A DNA stretch of 58,356 nucleotides from Promethearchaeota archaeon. GTDB taxonomy: Archaea; Asgardarchaeota; Lokiarchaeia; Sigyniarchaeales; SOKP01. Below are positions 1 through 8,925 of the stretch, piece by piece. Numbering within the stretch: position 1 is the stretch's first letter; every line of letters begins with the position of its first letter. Location: contig RDOE01000013.1 of NCBI GenBank assembly GCA_011364975.1, positions 1 to 58,356 of the forward strand, in the 5' to 3' direction. The notes under the pieces were generated by a model. It was not told the origin of the DNA. It saw only the letters and a list, made by a program, of their open reading frames with translations, and did no database searches. A program made the position numbers and the translations under genes.

Positions 1-2
1 TT

Positions 3-122
3 GAAGAGATTTCAAAATTCCACGAAGAAGAACTAAAAGTATCTAAATATGGTGAATATAAAACTTATTTGGGTACTCTTGTATACGATGCATACACTCA
101 GGAGGGAATAACGAACAAATAA
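3..122 (+). CDS. C-terminal end of an unidentified protein (partial)
   Basis: An open frame enters from the left edge and stops at TAA 120-122, giving the last 39 residues of a protein. The fragment is charged and probably helical at first (EEISKFHEEELK), then has an aromatic stretch (YGEYKTYLGTLVYDAY). I do not recognise the family. The codon choice (A/T-ending) matches neighbouring genes, so a real gene end is likely, but the fragment is too short to assign a role. Confidence 0.45.
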   Translation, partial: EEISKFHEEELKVSKYGEYKTYLGTLVYDAYTQEGITNK

Positions 123-460
123 TGGACTCTTGCTTTGAGAAGTTTCAATGATTTGTATTGTAAGTACAACTTAGAATTAATTAAGTTTTATTTAAACTAA
201 ATTCCAAAATTTCAACTAGATGGAATATAATTTGGTATTTTTTGTTCCAAAATATATTCATTTAAGTACAAAATTTTGGAGTTTTATTGATATTAAATTT
301 TTTTAAAAATTATAATTTCGTCTCTAATATTCAACTCTTTTTAATTAAGAACTAAAATCCTTGATATCAATTTTTTCCATATTAGTGAACATGCTCTTAA
401 TAGTGCCCCAATTTATATTATAATTAATAATAAGTATTTTTAAAAAAATGGTGATAAGAT
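123..460. other. AT-rich intergenic region before the ABC exporter
   Basis: About 340 bases with no convincing ORF and no RNA-like structure that I can see. The right part holds TATA-like runs (for example around 410-436) that could serve the ABC genes. A GGTGAT ribosome binding site at 450-455 lies just ahead of the presumed start at 461. Confidence 0.5.
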
Positions 461-1255
461 ATTATAAAATCTGAAACGATTACTAATAATGAAAATTCAA
501 TAGCAATTGAAGTTAAAGATTTAAGGAAAACTTATTCAGGGAAGAAAACCATTAAGGATGTTAAAGCTGTTGATGGAATTTCTTTTTATGTTAAAAGAGG
601 AGAACTTTTTGGACTTTTAGGACCTAATGGAGCCGGGAAAACAACTACAATAAACATATTATGTGGTTTATTAAAACCTACAGAAGGCACTACTTTAGTT
701 GGTGGATATGATGTAAGGAAGAAACTTAATAAAGTTAAGGAATTAATTAGTATATGCCCACAAGAAGCTGCTGTATTTCCATTTCTAACGGGTAGAGAGA
801 ATATAGAATATTTCGGGAACATGCACTTGATGTCTAAAGAAAAAATAAACGAGCGAGCAGAAGAATTATTAAAGTTAATAGGTTTGTTCGACGCAAGTGA
901 ACGAAAAGCAAAAGGATATAGCGGAGGAATGCTAAGACAGTTAAATTTGATAGTTGCGTTAATTAACGAGCCTAGGATACTCTTTTTAGATGAGCCAACG
1001 GTGGGAATGGATCCTCGAGTTCGAAGAACTACATGGGACTTTATTAATTCTCTAAAAAGTCAAGATAGAACTATTATTTTAACAACCCATTATATTGAAG
1101 AAGCAGAAGTTCTCTGTGACAGAGTTGCGATAATTGATTATGGGAAACTAGTAGCACTGGATACTCCTAAGAAATTAATGGAAGAACATCAAGCTAAAAA
1201 TTTAGAGGAAGTATTTTTGAAAATTACAGGAAGAAGGATTTTGGAGGGGATATAA
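461..1255 (+). CDS. ABC-2-type exporter ATP-binding protein
   Basis: ATPase subunit of a drug/lipid-type ABC exporter working with the permease that follows 2 bases later. In the 264-residue reading: Walker A GPNGAGKTT at about 54-62, signature YSGGM at about 153, Walker B ILFLDEP at about 173-179, and the switch histidine in TTHY near 210. The length suits a CcmA/NodI-type subunit. The start is odd: the frame from 458 to 820 holds no ATG, GTG or TTG, yet Walker A lies inside it. The best candidate is ATT at 461, six bases after GGTGA. An ATG at 448 is in another frame, stops after eight codons and lies upstream of the ribosome binding site. So this is either a non-canonical start or a small sequence error. 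The substrate cannot be told. Confidence 0.88.
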   Translation: MIKSETITNNENSIAIEVKDLRKTYSGKKTIKDVKAVDGISFYVKRGELFGLLGPNGAGKTTTINILCGLLKPTEGTTLVGGYDVRKKLNKVKELISICPQEAAVFPFLTGRENIEYFGNMHLMSKEKINERAEELLKLIGLFDASERKAKGYSGGMLRQLNLIVALINEPRILFLDEPTVGMDPRVRRTTWDFINSLKSQDRTIILTTHYIEEAEVLCDRVAIIDYGKLVALDTPKKLMEEHQAKNLEEVFLKITGRRILEGI

Positions 1256-1257
1256 AG

Positions 1258-2013
1258 ATGAAGATACAAAGAATTCTAACAGTTTTTAGAATGGAAATGA
1301 AAAAGCTGATAAGGACACCAATGTATTTGTTTTTCTCGTTGTTTTTCGTGGCAATGCTTGTTATAATATTCGGATTCGCATTAGGTAATTACTATGGATG
1401 GGGACCTGATGCATATGGAACTCCAAGAAGTATTTTTGAACACATGGTTCCAGGTTTGTTTGCTTACTCAGGAATCATGACAATTTTTACTTTTGCTTCC
1501 GCTGTTACAGGAGATCGTGATACTGGAGTGCAAAGAAGAATGAAAGCAACCCCCATAACCTCTGGGGAGGTAATATTGGGACAAATGTTCGCATATACAA
1601 TTGTACCACTACTTCAAACAGCTATAATATTAATTGTGGCGCTTCTCATGGGTTTTCATCCCATAATTACTGTTGGAGGGGTAGTAATGGTATTTGTTTT
1701 CATGATCTTTCTGAGTTTTTGCTCGGTAGGTTTTGGATTGATTAGTGCTTCGATTGCTAAAGATGCTAGATCTGCAGGCAGTTTAGCTTTTATCTTTATC
1801 GTTCCACAACAGTTATTTGGATCTTTCATTTACATGGGAGAAGGAACAAGAGTTATTGCGTATTACATGCCAAGTCAATATGTTACTGAACCGATATATC
1901 GAATTTTCTTTGGTGGTACTCTTACAGATATTTTTATTTGGATTCAGCTTGGGATACTTGTATTAATAACCTTTATTGTCTATCTAATCGGCTTAAAATT
2001 GTACGATAGGTAA
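1258..2013 (+). CDS. ABC-2-type transporter permease
   Basis: Membrane partner of the preceding ATPase. The 251-residue protein has a short cytoplasmic amino end, then about six hydrophobic segments, with the family pattern of a large loop between segments 1 and 2 and a cytoplasmic stretch GDRDTGVQRRMKATPI after segment 2. This KxTPI-like coupling region is typical of ABC-2 (DrrB/YadH-like) permeases. ATG 1258 follows the ATPase stop by 2 bases, so the two are almost surely cotranscribed and translationally coupled. Export of a lipid, drug or glycan is the general role of the family; the substrate is unknown. Confidence 0.9.
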   Translation: MKIQRILTVFRMEMKKLIRTPMYLFFSLFFVAMLVIIFGFALGNYYGWGPDAYGTPRSIFEHMVPGLFAYSGIMTIFTFASAVTGDRDTGVQRRMKATPITSGEVILGQMFAYTIVPLLQTAIILIVALLMGFHPIITVGGVVMVFVFMIFLSFCSVGFGLISASIAKDARSAGSLAFIFIVPQQLFGSFIYMGEGTRVIAYYMPSQYVTEPIYRIFFGGTLTDIFIWIQLGILVLITFIVYLIGLKLYDR

Positions 2014-2056
2014 TTCCTATCATTTTTTTTATTTAAATGAAATCTGGTGTAGTTAA

Positions 2057-2539
2057 GTGAAATTATGGATAATTTATAATGATGGTATTGGATTTTCAAA
2101 GATAATTGCTGAGATGCTTCAAGATCGCCTTGAAGACTACATCGATGCGTCCGTTGGAAATGCAAAAAGGCTTGATCCCGACTTTTTAATCGAAGAAAAG
2201 TTAGATTATTTAATAATCGGAGATGTGATAAAGGAAGAAGTCCCAAGTTTAGAACTTCAAAGGTGGTTACTTAAATTTGGGGAAATTTCAAATAGTAGAG
2301 ACTTTGTTCTGAGATGTGTATCAGGTTTTTGTGTGACAACTCCTAATATTACAGTTCAGCCTCTATGGATAAAGTTTCTTGAAGAAAATGTAAAAACTGA
2401 GATGATTTTTCCACCATTATTACATTTAAAGTTAAATTTGAAAAATTTAACGTTAGAAAACGGAACTTTAGATCTAGTTAAAAAATATTCCGATGACATC
2501 ATTGAATATTATATTAATAATGAAAAAGGAAATGATTAA
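2057..2539 (+). CDS. flavodoxin-like protein
   Basis: The 160-residue protein opens with a beta strand and a phosphate-binding-like loop (KLWIIYNDGIGFSKIIAEML), followed by a second strand (LDYLIIGDVI), the arrangement of the flavodoxin fold. The usual T/S-rich FMN loop is degenerate (NDGIGFS), so FMN binding is uncertain. The start is taken as GTG 2057, because the expected first strand begins at once after it. It is followed after 8 bases by a double-cluster Fe-S protein in the same direction, which suggests an electron-transfer pair. Fold assignment is moderately sure; the function is not known. Confidence 0.6.
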   Translation: MKLWIIYNDGIGFSKIIAEMLQDRLEDYIDASVGNAKRLDPDFLIEEKLDYLIIGDVIKEEVPSLELQRWLLKFGEISNSRDFVLRCVSGFCVTTPNITVQPLWIKFLEENVKTEMIFPPLLHLKLNLKNLTLENGTLDLVKKYSDDIIEYYINNEKGND

Positions 2540-2547
2540 ATAATAGG

Positions 2548-3225
2548 GTGTCGAAAGAAAAAGTTATGGAACATAATACAAAAAAAATCATTGAAACAGA
2601 GAACCTTAGAAAATTAATAGAAAGGTTAGAAATTGATATTTATGGTATAGCAGATATGCGCTTATTAAAGGAAATGAAAACTGGAATTCCTACAGATTTA
2701 GAAAAAATCGTAAATATCTTTCCATATGCTATCGTTTTAGGTGCTCAATACGGAAAGCTAGGGAAAAAAGCCTCTGGTGGTAAAACTGCATTATTCTTAG
2801 AAGAAGCTGCGTTTTCTATAATGGAATACTTAGAAGATAAAGGTTATAGGCAACTTATTATCCATACTGAAGATGAATTCGATCCTATCAATCGATTAGG
2901 ATTTATATCTCTTAAAATTCTAGCCAAAGCAGCAGGACTTGGCTGGCAAGGTAGATCATTATTAATTATTTCTCCAGAATATGGCCCTTTGCATCGATTA
3001 ATAGCAATTCTAACAGATTTACCTTTCCAGGTAAATCATATAATTAAAAATGATTGTGGGGATTGTCGAAAATGTATCGAAGCTTGTCCTCAAAGTGCGC
3101 TAATATTTGTTAAATTCAGCGATCATCCCTTGAATAGGGAAGATGTCTTAGATATTCGTAAATGTTTAGGAGATGATGGATGTTTGGTATGTCTTTTAGC
3201 GTGTCCTTGGCTAAAAAAGTTTTAA
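2548..3225 (+). CDS. QueG-like double [4Fe-4S] cluster protein
   Basis: The protein is 225 residues from GTG 2548, or 219 from ATG 2566. The central part (AAGLGWQGRSLLIISPEYG) is the conserved substrate-domain signature shared by epoxyqueuosine reductase QueG and related proteins. Near the carboxyl end come two ferredoxin-type cysteine sets, CGDCRKCIEACPQ and C-x5-CLVCLLACPW, able to hold two [4Fe-4S] clusters. It lacks the longer C-terminal HEAT-like part of QueG, so it is better called a QueG-related reductase or electron carrier than QueG itself. It sits 8 bases after the flavodoxin-like gene, a plausible electron partner. Confidence 0.75.
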   Translation: MSKEKVMEHNTKKIIETENLRKLIERLEIDIYGIADMRLLKEMKTGIPTDLEKIVNIFPYAIVLGAQYGKLGKKASGGKTALFLEEAAFSIMEYLEDKGYRQLIIHTEDEFDPINRLGFISLKILAKAAGLGWQGRSLLIISPEYGPLHRLIAILTDLPFQVNHIIKNDCGDCRKCIEACPQSALIFVKFSDHPLNREDVLDIRKCLGDDGCLVCLLACPWLKKF

Positions 3226-3250
3226 TAAATATAAAAAATAAAAAAAATGA

Positions 3251-5242
3251 CTATTGAAGATTATCCTTTAGATCCATAAAATAATCCAAGGATTCTGGAT
3301 TTCTTAACGCACCTCTATTCGCTACAGACATTCCTCTTAGAATTTTCGTAACAGCAATTTCCACTTTCTTACCTGAAAATGTGTAGGGTATTCCGTCGAT
3401 AGGAACTTGAAGAATTTTTGAGGGAACATGTCTGGGAGATGTTTTTGCCCTAATAGTTTTCTTTATTGTTTCTTCAAGCTCATCCGATAATTTAAGATTT
3501 TCATTCAATTGCACAAATAATAATATTTCTATGTTCCCTTGATTATCAGGAAGTCCAATTGCTAAACTATCAGTTACTTCCGGGAGTTGTTCTACTACAT
3601 TGTAAATTTCTGATGTACCAATTCTCACACCTGATGGTTTTAAAGTAGCATCAGAGCGACCCAAAAAAGTAATTCCCCCTGTATTACTATGTTCGATAAT
3701 CCAATCGCCATGTCGCCATACATTAATTCCTTGATCTTTATAAAAGTCAAAGTAGGCAGTTGTATATTTAGTCATAATATCATCATCACCCCAGAAATAA
3801 ATCGGCATTGAGGGGGAAGGAGCTTCACATACCAATTCTGCTTCTATATCTTTTACTGGTTTGCCCTCTTCATCGTAGGCTTGTACTTTCATAGCTAAGG
3901 CTTTACCTTGTAATTCCCCTGAATATACTGGGAGTATTGGAAGCGCTGTAGCAAAGCATCCATTTATATCCGTTCCTCCTGAAATGGAATTAAGATATAA
4001 ATCTTCCTTAATTTCCTTATAGACCCACTCAAATCCTTCAGGACTCAAAGTACTTGCTGTTTGAGAAATTTCTCTTAAAGAACTTAAATTATACTTTTCT
4101 TTTGGTTTTAAGTTTTGACCCATTAAATAATGTAAATAAGTCGCTGAAACTCCAAAAACTGTTACTTTAAATTTTTCAATAAGCTCAAACATTCTTAATG
4201 GATCTGGATAAAGTGGATTACCATCATAAAGAAGTATTGTTGCGCCTACAGCTAATGAGCTAATGAGCCAATTCCACATCATCCATGAGGGTGCAGTAAT
4301 ATAATTAATAATATCATTACGCTTTAAATCAGTAAATAAGATAAGTTCCTTTAAATGATTGATAAGAACTCCTCCTCCACTCTGAACCATACATTTTGGA
4401 ATTCCCGTAGTTCCACTTGAGAACATAATATAAACGGGATGATTAAAATCGACTTGCTCGAAGTGTGGCTTAACATCTTCCTTGGAGATAAAATCCTCCC
4501 AATGTACCGCTTTAGGTAAATTACTTATGTCAGGTTTAGTTTCAGATACATATTGGACGACTATAACTTTTTCTATGGAAGGAATTGCCTCCACTACAGC
4601 TTTTGCGTTAGAAATAATATTAAATACCTTATCTCTGTAGTAATATCCATCAACTGTGAATAGTACTTTTGGCTTAATTTGACTAAATCTATCAATCACA
4701 GCACTGGATTGAAGTTCAGCTCCACATGAGGCCCAAATTGCACCTATACTAGTTGTTGCAAGCATTGCGATTGGGGTTTCAATTAGGTTTGGGATATAGG
4801 ACACTACTCTATCTCCTTTTTTAACACCCATATCACGAAGTGATTTTGCTAATTTTGCTACAGCAATATTCAATTCCTTATAGGTCATTCGAGCAGTTTT
4901 CATTGATTCTCCTTGGAAAATAAAAGCTAATTGATTATCATTATATTTTAAAAGGTTTTGAGCAAAATTCAATTTGGCATCTGGAAACCATTGTGTCCCG
5001 GGAAATTTATTCAAATCATCTACAACCTTAGTATATTTTTTTGATGAAATTATGTTTCCAAATTCCCACATCGCAGCCCAAAAATCTTCAATTTTTTCCA
5101 CAGACCATTTGTATAGCTCCTTACCACCTTTAATTTTTAACTTATATTTCTTATTCACAAAATCTATAAACTTAGTAGCTTCTGCATTTTTAATCCATTC
5201 TTTTGACGGTTCCCATAATTTTTTTCTAATTTCTGAGATAAT
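3251..5242 (-). CDS. aacS: acetoacetyl-CoA synthetase (AMP-forming)
   Basis: ATP-dependent activation of acetoacetate, or another short oxoacid, to its CoA ester through an acyl-adenylate. The ANL-family core is complete: P-loop SSGTTGIPK near residue 270, GGTDINGCF, the hinge region GRSDATLKPSGVRIG, and the C-terminal catalytic lysine in SGKKVE near 624. The N-terminal LWEPS and LYKWSVE...DFW blocks are diagnostic of acetoacetyl-CoA synthetase. The first canonical start (GTG at 5158) would cut off the LWEPS block, which continues in frame to 5278 without any ATG, GTG or TTG. ATT at 5242, behind AAAGGCG, gives about 663 residues, the normal family length. It is divergent from the CoA-transferase pair, so it likely shares a pathway with it. 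Confidence 0.88.
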   Translation of the reverse strand: MISEIRKKLWEPSKEWIKNAEATKFIDFVNKKYKLKIKGGKELYKWSVEKIEDFWAAMWEFGNIISSKKYTKVVDDLNKFPGTQWFPDAKLNFAQNLLKYNDNQLAFIFQGESMKTARMTYKELNIAVAKLAKSLRDMGVKKGDRVVSYIPNLIETPIAMLATTSIGAIWASCGAELQSSAVIDRFSQIKPKVLFTVDGYYYRDKVFNIISNAKAVVEAIPSIEKVIVVQYVSETKPDISNLPKAVHWEDFISKEDVKPHFEQVDFNHPVYIMFSSGTTGIPKCMVQSGGGVLINHLKELILFTDLKRNDIINYITAPSWMMWNWLISSLAVGATILLYDGNPLYPDPLRMFELIEKFKVTVFGVSATYLHYLMGQNLKPKEKYNLSSLREISQTASTLSPEGFEWVYKEIKEDLYLNSISGGTDINGCFATALPILPVYSGELQGKALAMKVQAYDEEGKPVKDIEAELVCEAPSPSMPIYFWGDDDIMTKYTTAYFDFYKDQGINVWRHGDWIIEHSNTGGITFLGRSDATLKPSGVRIGTSEIYNVVEQLPEVTDSLAIGLPDNQGNIEILLFVQLNENLKLSDELEETIKKTIRAKTSPRHVPSKILQVPIDGIPYTFSGKKVEIAVTKILRGMSVANRGALRNPESLDYFMDLKDNLQ

Positions 5243-5556
5243 AAACGCCTTTTTTATTTTATTTTTTAATGTATTGTATTAATTTCGGATAAATTTTAAA
5301 ATTAAATATTTTCATTTTAGCTTTTTGCTGAATTTAATATTTCTTTTTGAAAAATTATACCAAAAATTTAATATTATAATCGTTTAAATGATCTTTTTCT
5401 TTCATAAATTGCTCAGAATATTAATTTGATAAATTTCGTTATCCTAAAAATAATCTTTTTTGTCAATTGTAATTCGAATAATATTAAGATATCAATTAAT
5501 AATCATGCTATATTTTATTTTATATAGGAAAGTAAAATTAGGAATGGGTGATAAAA
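5243..5556. promoter_or_regulatory. divergent promoter region between aacS and the CoA-transferase genes
   Basis: About 310 AT-rich bases between two divergently read CoA-metabolism genes. Toward the CoA-transferase there is a TATA-like run TTTTATATA around 5517-5525 and a GGGTGAT ribosome binding site at 5546-5552. No RNA gene or extra ORF is visible. The near-palindrome around 5377-5395 (ATCGTTTAAATGAT) has one mismatched pair and may be chance. Confidence 0.4.
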
Positions 5557-6558
5557 TTGGAAATGAAAATATTAAAAGAAGGAACAGGAGAGATTTTTTG
5601 TAAAAATACCCCTTCTGAAGTTCGTAAATGGACAAGAGAGAATAAGATAAGGGCTCTAAAAGATAAACGCATGAGAATTAAAGACGCCGTCAAGAAGTTC
5701 ATTAAGGATGGGGATTATTTGGCTATCGGTGGGTTTGGGCATATTAGAATTCCTATGGCAATAATATATGAAATTGTTCGTCAAAAAATTAAGAATTTAT
5801 CCGTTGCAGGGCATACTGCTGTTCAAGATATAGATGTATTAATGGCTGGAGGATGCGTTTCTGCAGTTGATATTGCTTATGTAGTTGGATTTGAATTAAG
5901 AGGGCTATCTGGAGTTCAGAGAAGGCTGTTTGAGAGTGGTCAAGTTAAAAAGGCAGATTATACTAATGGGGCAATGTCATATCGATTAAGAGCAGGAGCA
6001 CAGGGAATTCCATTTATCCCTGTAAAAGTTATGCTCGGCACAGATACTATGATGCATTCTCCAGGAAAAGTGGTGAAATGCCCTTTTACGGGAGAAAAGG
6101 TATTATTACTACCATCTTTAAATCCTGATGTATGTATATTACATGCACATCGAGCAGATATGTACGGAAATGTTCAAATTGATGGTCATATTGTTAAAGA
6201 TGATTTACAGGCGAGAGCGTCTAAAAGAGTAATAGTAACATGTGAAGAACTAGTTAGTACAGAGAAAATTAGAGCAGAACCTGGCAGGACGATAATACCT
6301 TTTTTTATGGTGGATGCAGTAATTGAACAACCATGGGGTTCACATCCTGGAAATATGCCTTATAAGTACTATTTTGATCATGAATTTACTGAAAATTATT
6401 TGACTGCGGGGAGAGATGATAATCTTAAAGTGATTGAAGCATGGTTAGATGAGTGGATTTATAATCTTGAAGACTTTGATGAATATTTAACTAAGTTAGG
6501 TGCTAAGAGGTTATACAATCTTAGAGATCTTGAATTTTTAAGGCCACCTGTGAGGTGA
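5557..6558 (+). CDS. CoA-transferase alpha subunit (glutaconate CoA-transferase type)
   Basis: Alpha subunit of a class I CoA-transferase that moves CoA between carboxylic acids, working with the next gene. About 333 residues, near the family's usual 320. Early residues DGDYLAIGGFGHIRIP form the glycine-rich CoA-binding region, and LHAHRADMYGNVQIDG is a strong class I CoA-transferase signature. A GTG at 5548 overlaps the GGTGA ribosome binding site, so the start is more likely TTG 5557 (5 bases after GGTGA) or ATG 5563. The beta gene follows after 9 bases. The true acid substrate is not shown; glutaconate is only the family name. Confidence 0.85.
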   Translation: MEMKILKEGTGEIFCKNTPSEVRKWTRENKIRALKDKRMRIKDAVKKFIKDGDYLAIGGFGHIRIPMAIIYEIVRQKIKNLSVAGHTAVQDIDVLMAGGCVSAVDIAYVVGFELRGLSGVQRRLFESGQVKKADYTNGAMSYRLRAGAQGIPFIPVKVMLGTDTMMHSPGKVVKCPFTGEKVLLLPSLNPDVCILHAHRADMYGNVQIDGHIVKDDLQARASKRVIVTCEELVSTEKIRAEPGRTIIPFFMVDAVIEQPWGSHPGNMPYKYYFDHEFTENYLTAGRDDNLKVIEAWLDEWIYNLEDFDEYLTKLGAKRLYNLRDLEFLRPPVR

Positions 6559-6567
6559 AATGGAAAA

Positions 6568-7347
6568 ATGGATAAGAAGAAATACACTTTAAGAGAATTA
6601 ATGGCTGTAGTAGCCGCAAGACAGCTAGAGGATGGGAAATCAGTTGCTGTTGGAACAGGTTTACCTTTAGTTGCGGCAATGCTTGCTCAACAAACCCATG
6701 CTCCCAATTTAGTTATATTTTTTGAAGCAGGAGGAATCGCACCTCAATTACCAATTCTTCCAATTTCAGTAGGAGATTCAAGAACAATTCATAATGCATT
6801 ATGTACTACTACTTTAATTGATATTATGGATAATATGCGCAGGGGATTTATAGATTATGCATTCTTAGGGGGGGCTCAAATAGACAAGTTTGGCAATTTA
6901 AACTCTACAATGATTGGTAACGATTATGAAAAACCTAAAGTGCGGTTTCCTGGTTCAGGAGGGGCAAATGATTTTGGATCACTTGCCTGGGAGACTCTTA
7001 TTATAATGGATCGTCATAGTCCGCGTAGATTCATAGAAAATGTAGACTTTATTACTACTCCAGGATATTTATATGGACCGGGAGCTCGTGAAGAGGAAGG
7101 TTTATCAGAAGATACTGGACCATCGAAAGTGATAACAGATTTAGGTTTAATGGATTTTGAACCCCACACTAAAAGAATGCGATTAATTGCTACTCATCCA
7201 GGAATATCTGTTGATGATGTAATTAAAGCTACTGGTTTTGAACTTCTAATTGCCGATGAAGTAGGAACCACAACACCTCCCTCTCCTGAAGATTTACGGA
7301 TTTTACATGAAGTAATTGATCCTCAAGGTTTTGTGTTCAAAAAATAA
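6568..7347 (+). CDS. CoA-transferase beta subunit (glutaconate CoA-transferase type)
   Basis: Beta subunit partner of the preceding alpha subunit, 259 residues against about 266 in the family. The segment NLVIFFEAGGIAPQLP lines up with the region that carries the catalytic glutamate of glutaconate CoA-transferase beta, and the Glu of FFEAG is present, so the enzyme should be able to form the covalent glutamyl-CoA intermediate. FLGGAQIDKFGNLNST is another family signature. ATG 6568 follows a GGTGA site at the end of the alpha gene. Together with aacS and the neighbouring acyl-CoA enzymes it forms an acid-activation cluster. Confidence 0.85.
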   Translation: MDKKKYTLRELMAVVAARQLEDGKSVAVGTGLPLVAAMLAQQTHAPNLVIFFEAGGIAPQLPILPISVGDSRTIHNALCTTTLIDIMDNMRRGFIDYAFLGGAQIDKFGNLNSTMIGNDYEKPKVRFPGSGGANDFGSLAWETLIIMDRHSPRRFIENVDFITTPGYLYGPGAREEEGLSEDTGPSKVITDLGLMDFEPHTKRMRLIATHPGISVDDVIKATGFELLIADEVGTTTPPSPEDLRILHEVIDPQGFVFKK

Positions 7348-7361
7348 TCTCTTTTTTTATT

Positions 7362-8858
7362 TTAATTTTTTCTTCCTTCAAGTAATTTTCCCTTAAATCT
7401 TACATATTTACACACCTTAGCTAAGGCATTTACAGGGCGATCCCATAATTTAAATAAATTAAAACCATTTTCTCTAAGGCGTTTAGACCACGGACTGTTG
7501 AATGGCATAGGACTAACATGTAAAATGGGAACACTATACTTTTTTGAATTCTCAACTGTAGGTTGCACGAGTTTTTTTGCTAAAGAATCCATAATTTCAT
7601 CAGGTTGATGACCAAACTCAGCATTCTTAGCGATTTGATCATACTTAAGATAATCATCCATAACATCTTGAAATCCTACTACGCCATATTGTATTATTGC
7701 ATCTATTTCTCCAGATTTCATCAATATTTCGGGTATTGTGATATAAAAGTAAGGAAGATTCATATCAAAAGCACAATCAATAGGATTTCTGTAACTTGCA
7801 TTTGCTGGGAGCATCTCTTTTAATTCCATTTGGAGCGAATTTGATAATTCAGGTACAATCATTCCTTTTTTTTCGGCATTGTTTGCAATCATAGCACCGG
7901 GACCGCCAGAATTAGTAATGATACCTACTCGGTTTCCTTTGGGTAAAATTCCTCTTGAAAGAATTAACGCAATATCCAAAAATTCTTGTACATATTCTGT
8001 GCTTATAATTCCTGTCTCTCTAAACAAAGCATCATATATTCTAGTATCTCCTGAAAGAGAACCAGTATGACTCTGTAATGCACGATTTCCTGCTTTTGAA
8101 CCACCAACATAAATTGCAATGATAGGTTTATTGGGGCTAGTTTTCTTGGCTAATTCTAAGAATTTTCTTCCACGTTTCAATTCTTCGATATAGAGTCCTA
8201 TAACATGCGTATCTGGATCATCTTTATAGTATTCTAAACAATCAACAATGTCAATATTAGCTTCATTTCCTACAGAAAGAGATTTACTTAACCCTAAATC
8301 AATATTTTTTGGATCAAACCAAATATGACTGGAAAGAGTACCACTCTGTGAAGCGATTGAGAAATTTCCTTTCTTTAAAATCTCCCAAATAGCGGTATTG
8401 AAAGCTTGATTTTCATTTCCATTCCTATACCAATTATTAAAAACTCCTAAACAGTTAGGTCCAATAAATCTCATACGATACTTATCTGCTATTTGGCATA
8501 TTTCCTCTGTTAATGTATTCTTTCTATCATCAAGCAACTCTCTGAAACCTCCAGAAATTAAAATTATTCTTTTCACTCCTTTTTCACCGCATTCTTTGAA
8601 AATTTGAGGTACGATTTTTGCTGGCAATACAATAACAACGAGATCTGGAACTTCTGGTATGTCTGCAATCGTTTTATATGCTTTATACCCCATAACTGAT
8701 TCTAGTTCTAAATGAATAGGATATATGTGACCATCATATCCAGATTTAATCAAATTCATAATCTGAATTGCTGCGAGAGATCCGCCTTTATTGTTTGCTC
8801 CATAAAATGCAACGCTTTTAGGATTCAAGAAATGATATAAGAAATGTTTTTCAGTCAT
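7362..8858 (-). CDS. ADP-forming acyl-CoA synthetase, alpha-subunit type
   Basis: The 498-residue protein has the fold order of the alpha subunit of acetate-CoA ligase (ADP-forming): an N-terminal CoA-binding Rossmann domain (PKSVAFYGANNKGG), a middle succinyl-CoA-ligase-like domain (SIASQSGTLS) and a second flavodoxin-like ligase domain (GIITNSGGPGAM). The histidine in SHTGSLSGD is the site phosphorylated in this family. Start chosen at ATG 8858, 5 bases after a GTGA site; the upstream GTG is part of that site. No ATP-grasp beta subunit is in the window, so the partner must lie elsewhere. The family normally makes ATP while releasing acids from CoA esters. Confidence 0.82.
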   Translation of the reverse strand: MTEKHFLYHFLNPKSVAFYGANNKGGSLAAIQIMNLIKSGYDGHIYPIHLELESVMGYKAYKTIADIPEVPDLVVIVLPAKIVPQIFKECGEKGVKRIILISGGFRELLDDRKNTLTEEICQIADKYRMRFIGPNCLGVFNNWYRNGNENQAFNTAIWEILKKGNFSIASQSGTLSSHIWFDPKNIDLGLSKSLSVGNEANIDIVDCLEYYKDDPDTHVIGLYIEELKRGRKFLELAKKTSPNKPIIAIYVGGSKAGNRALQSHTGSLSGDTRIYDALFRETGIISTEYVQEFLDIALILSRGILPKGNRVGIITNSGGPGAMIANNAEKKGMIVPELSNSLQMELKEMLPANASYRNPIDCAFDMNLPYFYITIPEILMKSGEIDAIIQYGVVGFQDVMDDYLKYDQIAKNAEFGHQPDEIMDSLAKKLVQPTVENSKKYSVPILHVSPMPFNSPWSKRLRENGFNLFKLWDRPVNALAKVCKYVRFKGKLLEGRKN

Positions 8859-8925
8859 ATTTTTCACTTATTTTTAAAAAGATTTCATCACTTTAAAATA
8901 TAAATATATATGAAATAGAATAATT

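Noticed and set aside
2565..3225. Calling the double-cluster protein QueG (epoxyqueuosine reductase)
   Set aside because: It is too short and lacks the QueG carboxyl repeats; only the core and cluster motifs agree.
5377..5395. Near-palindrome between aacS and the CoA-transferase as operator
   Set aside because: It has a mismatched pair and weak arms in very AT-rich DNA, so chance is a good explanation.
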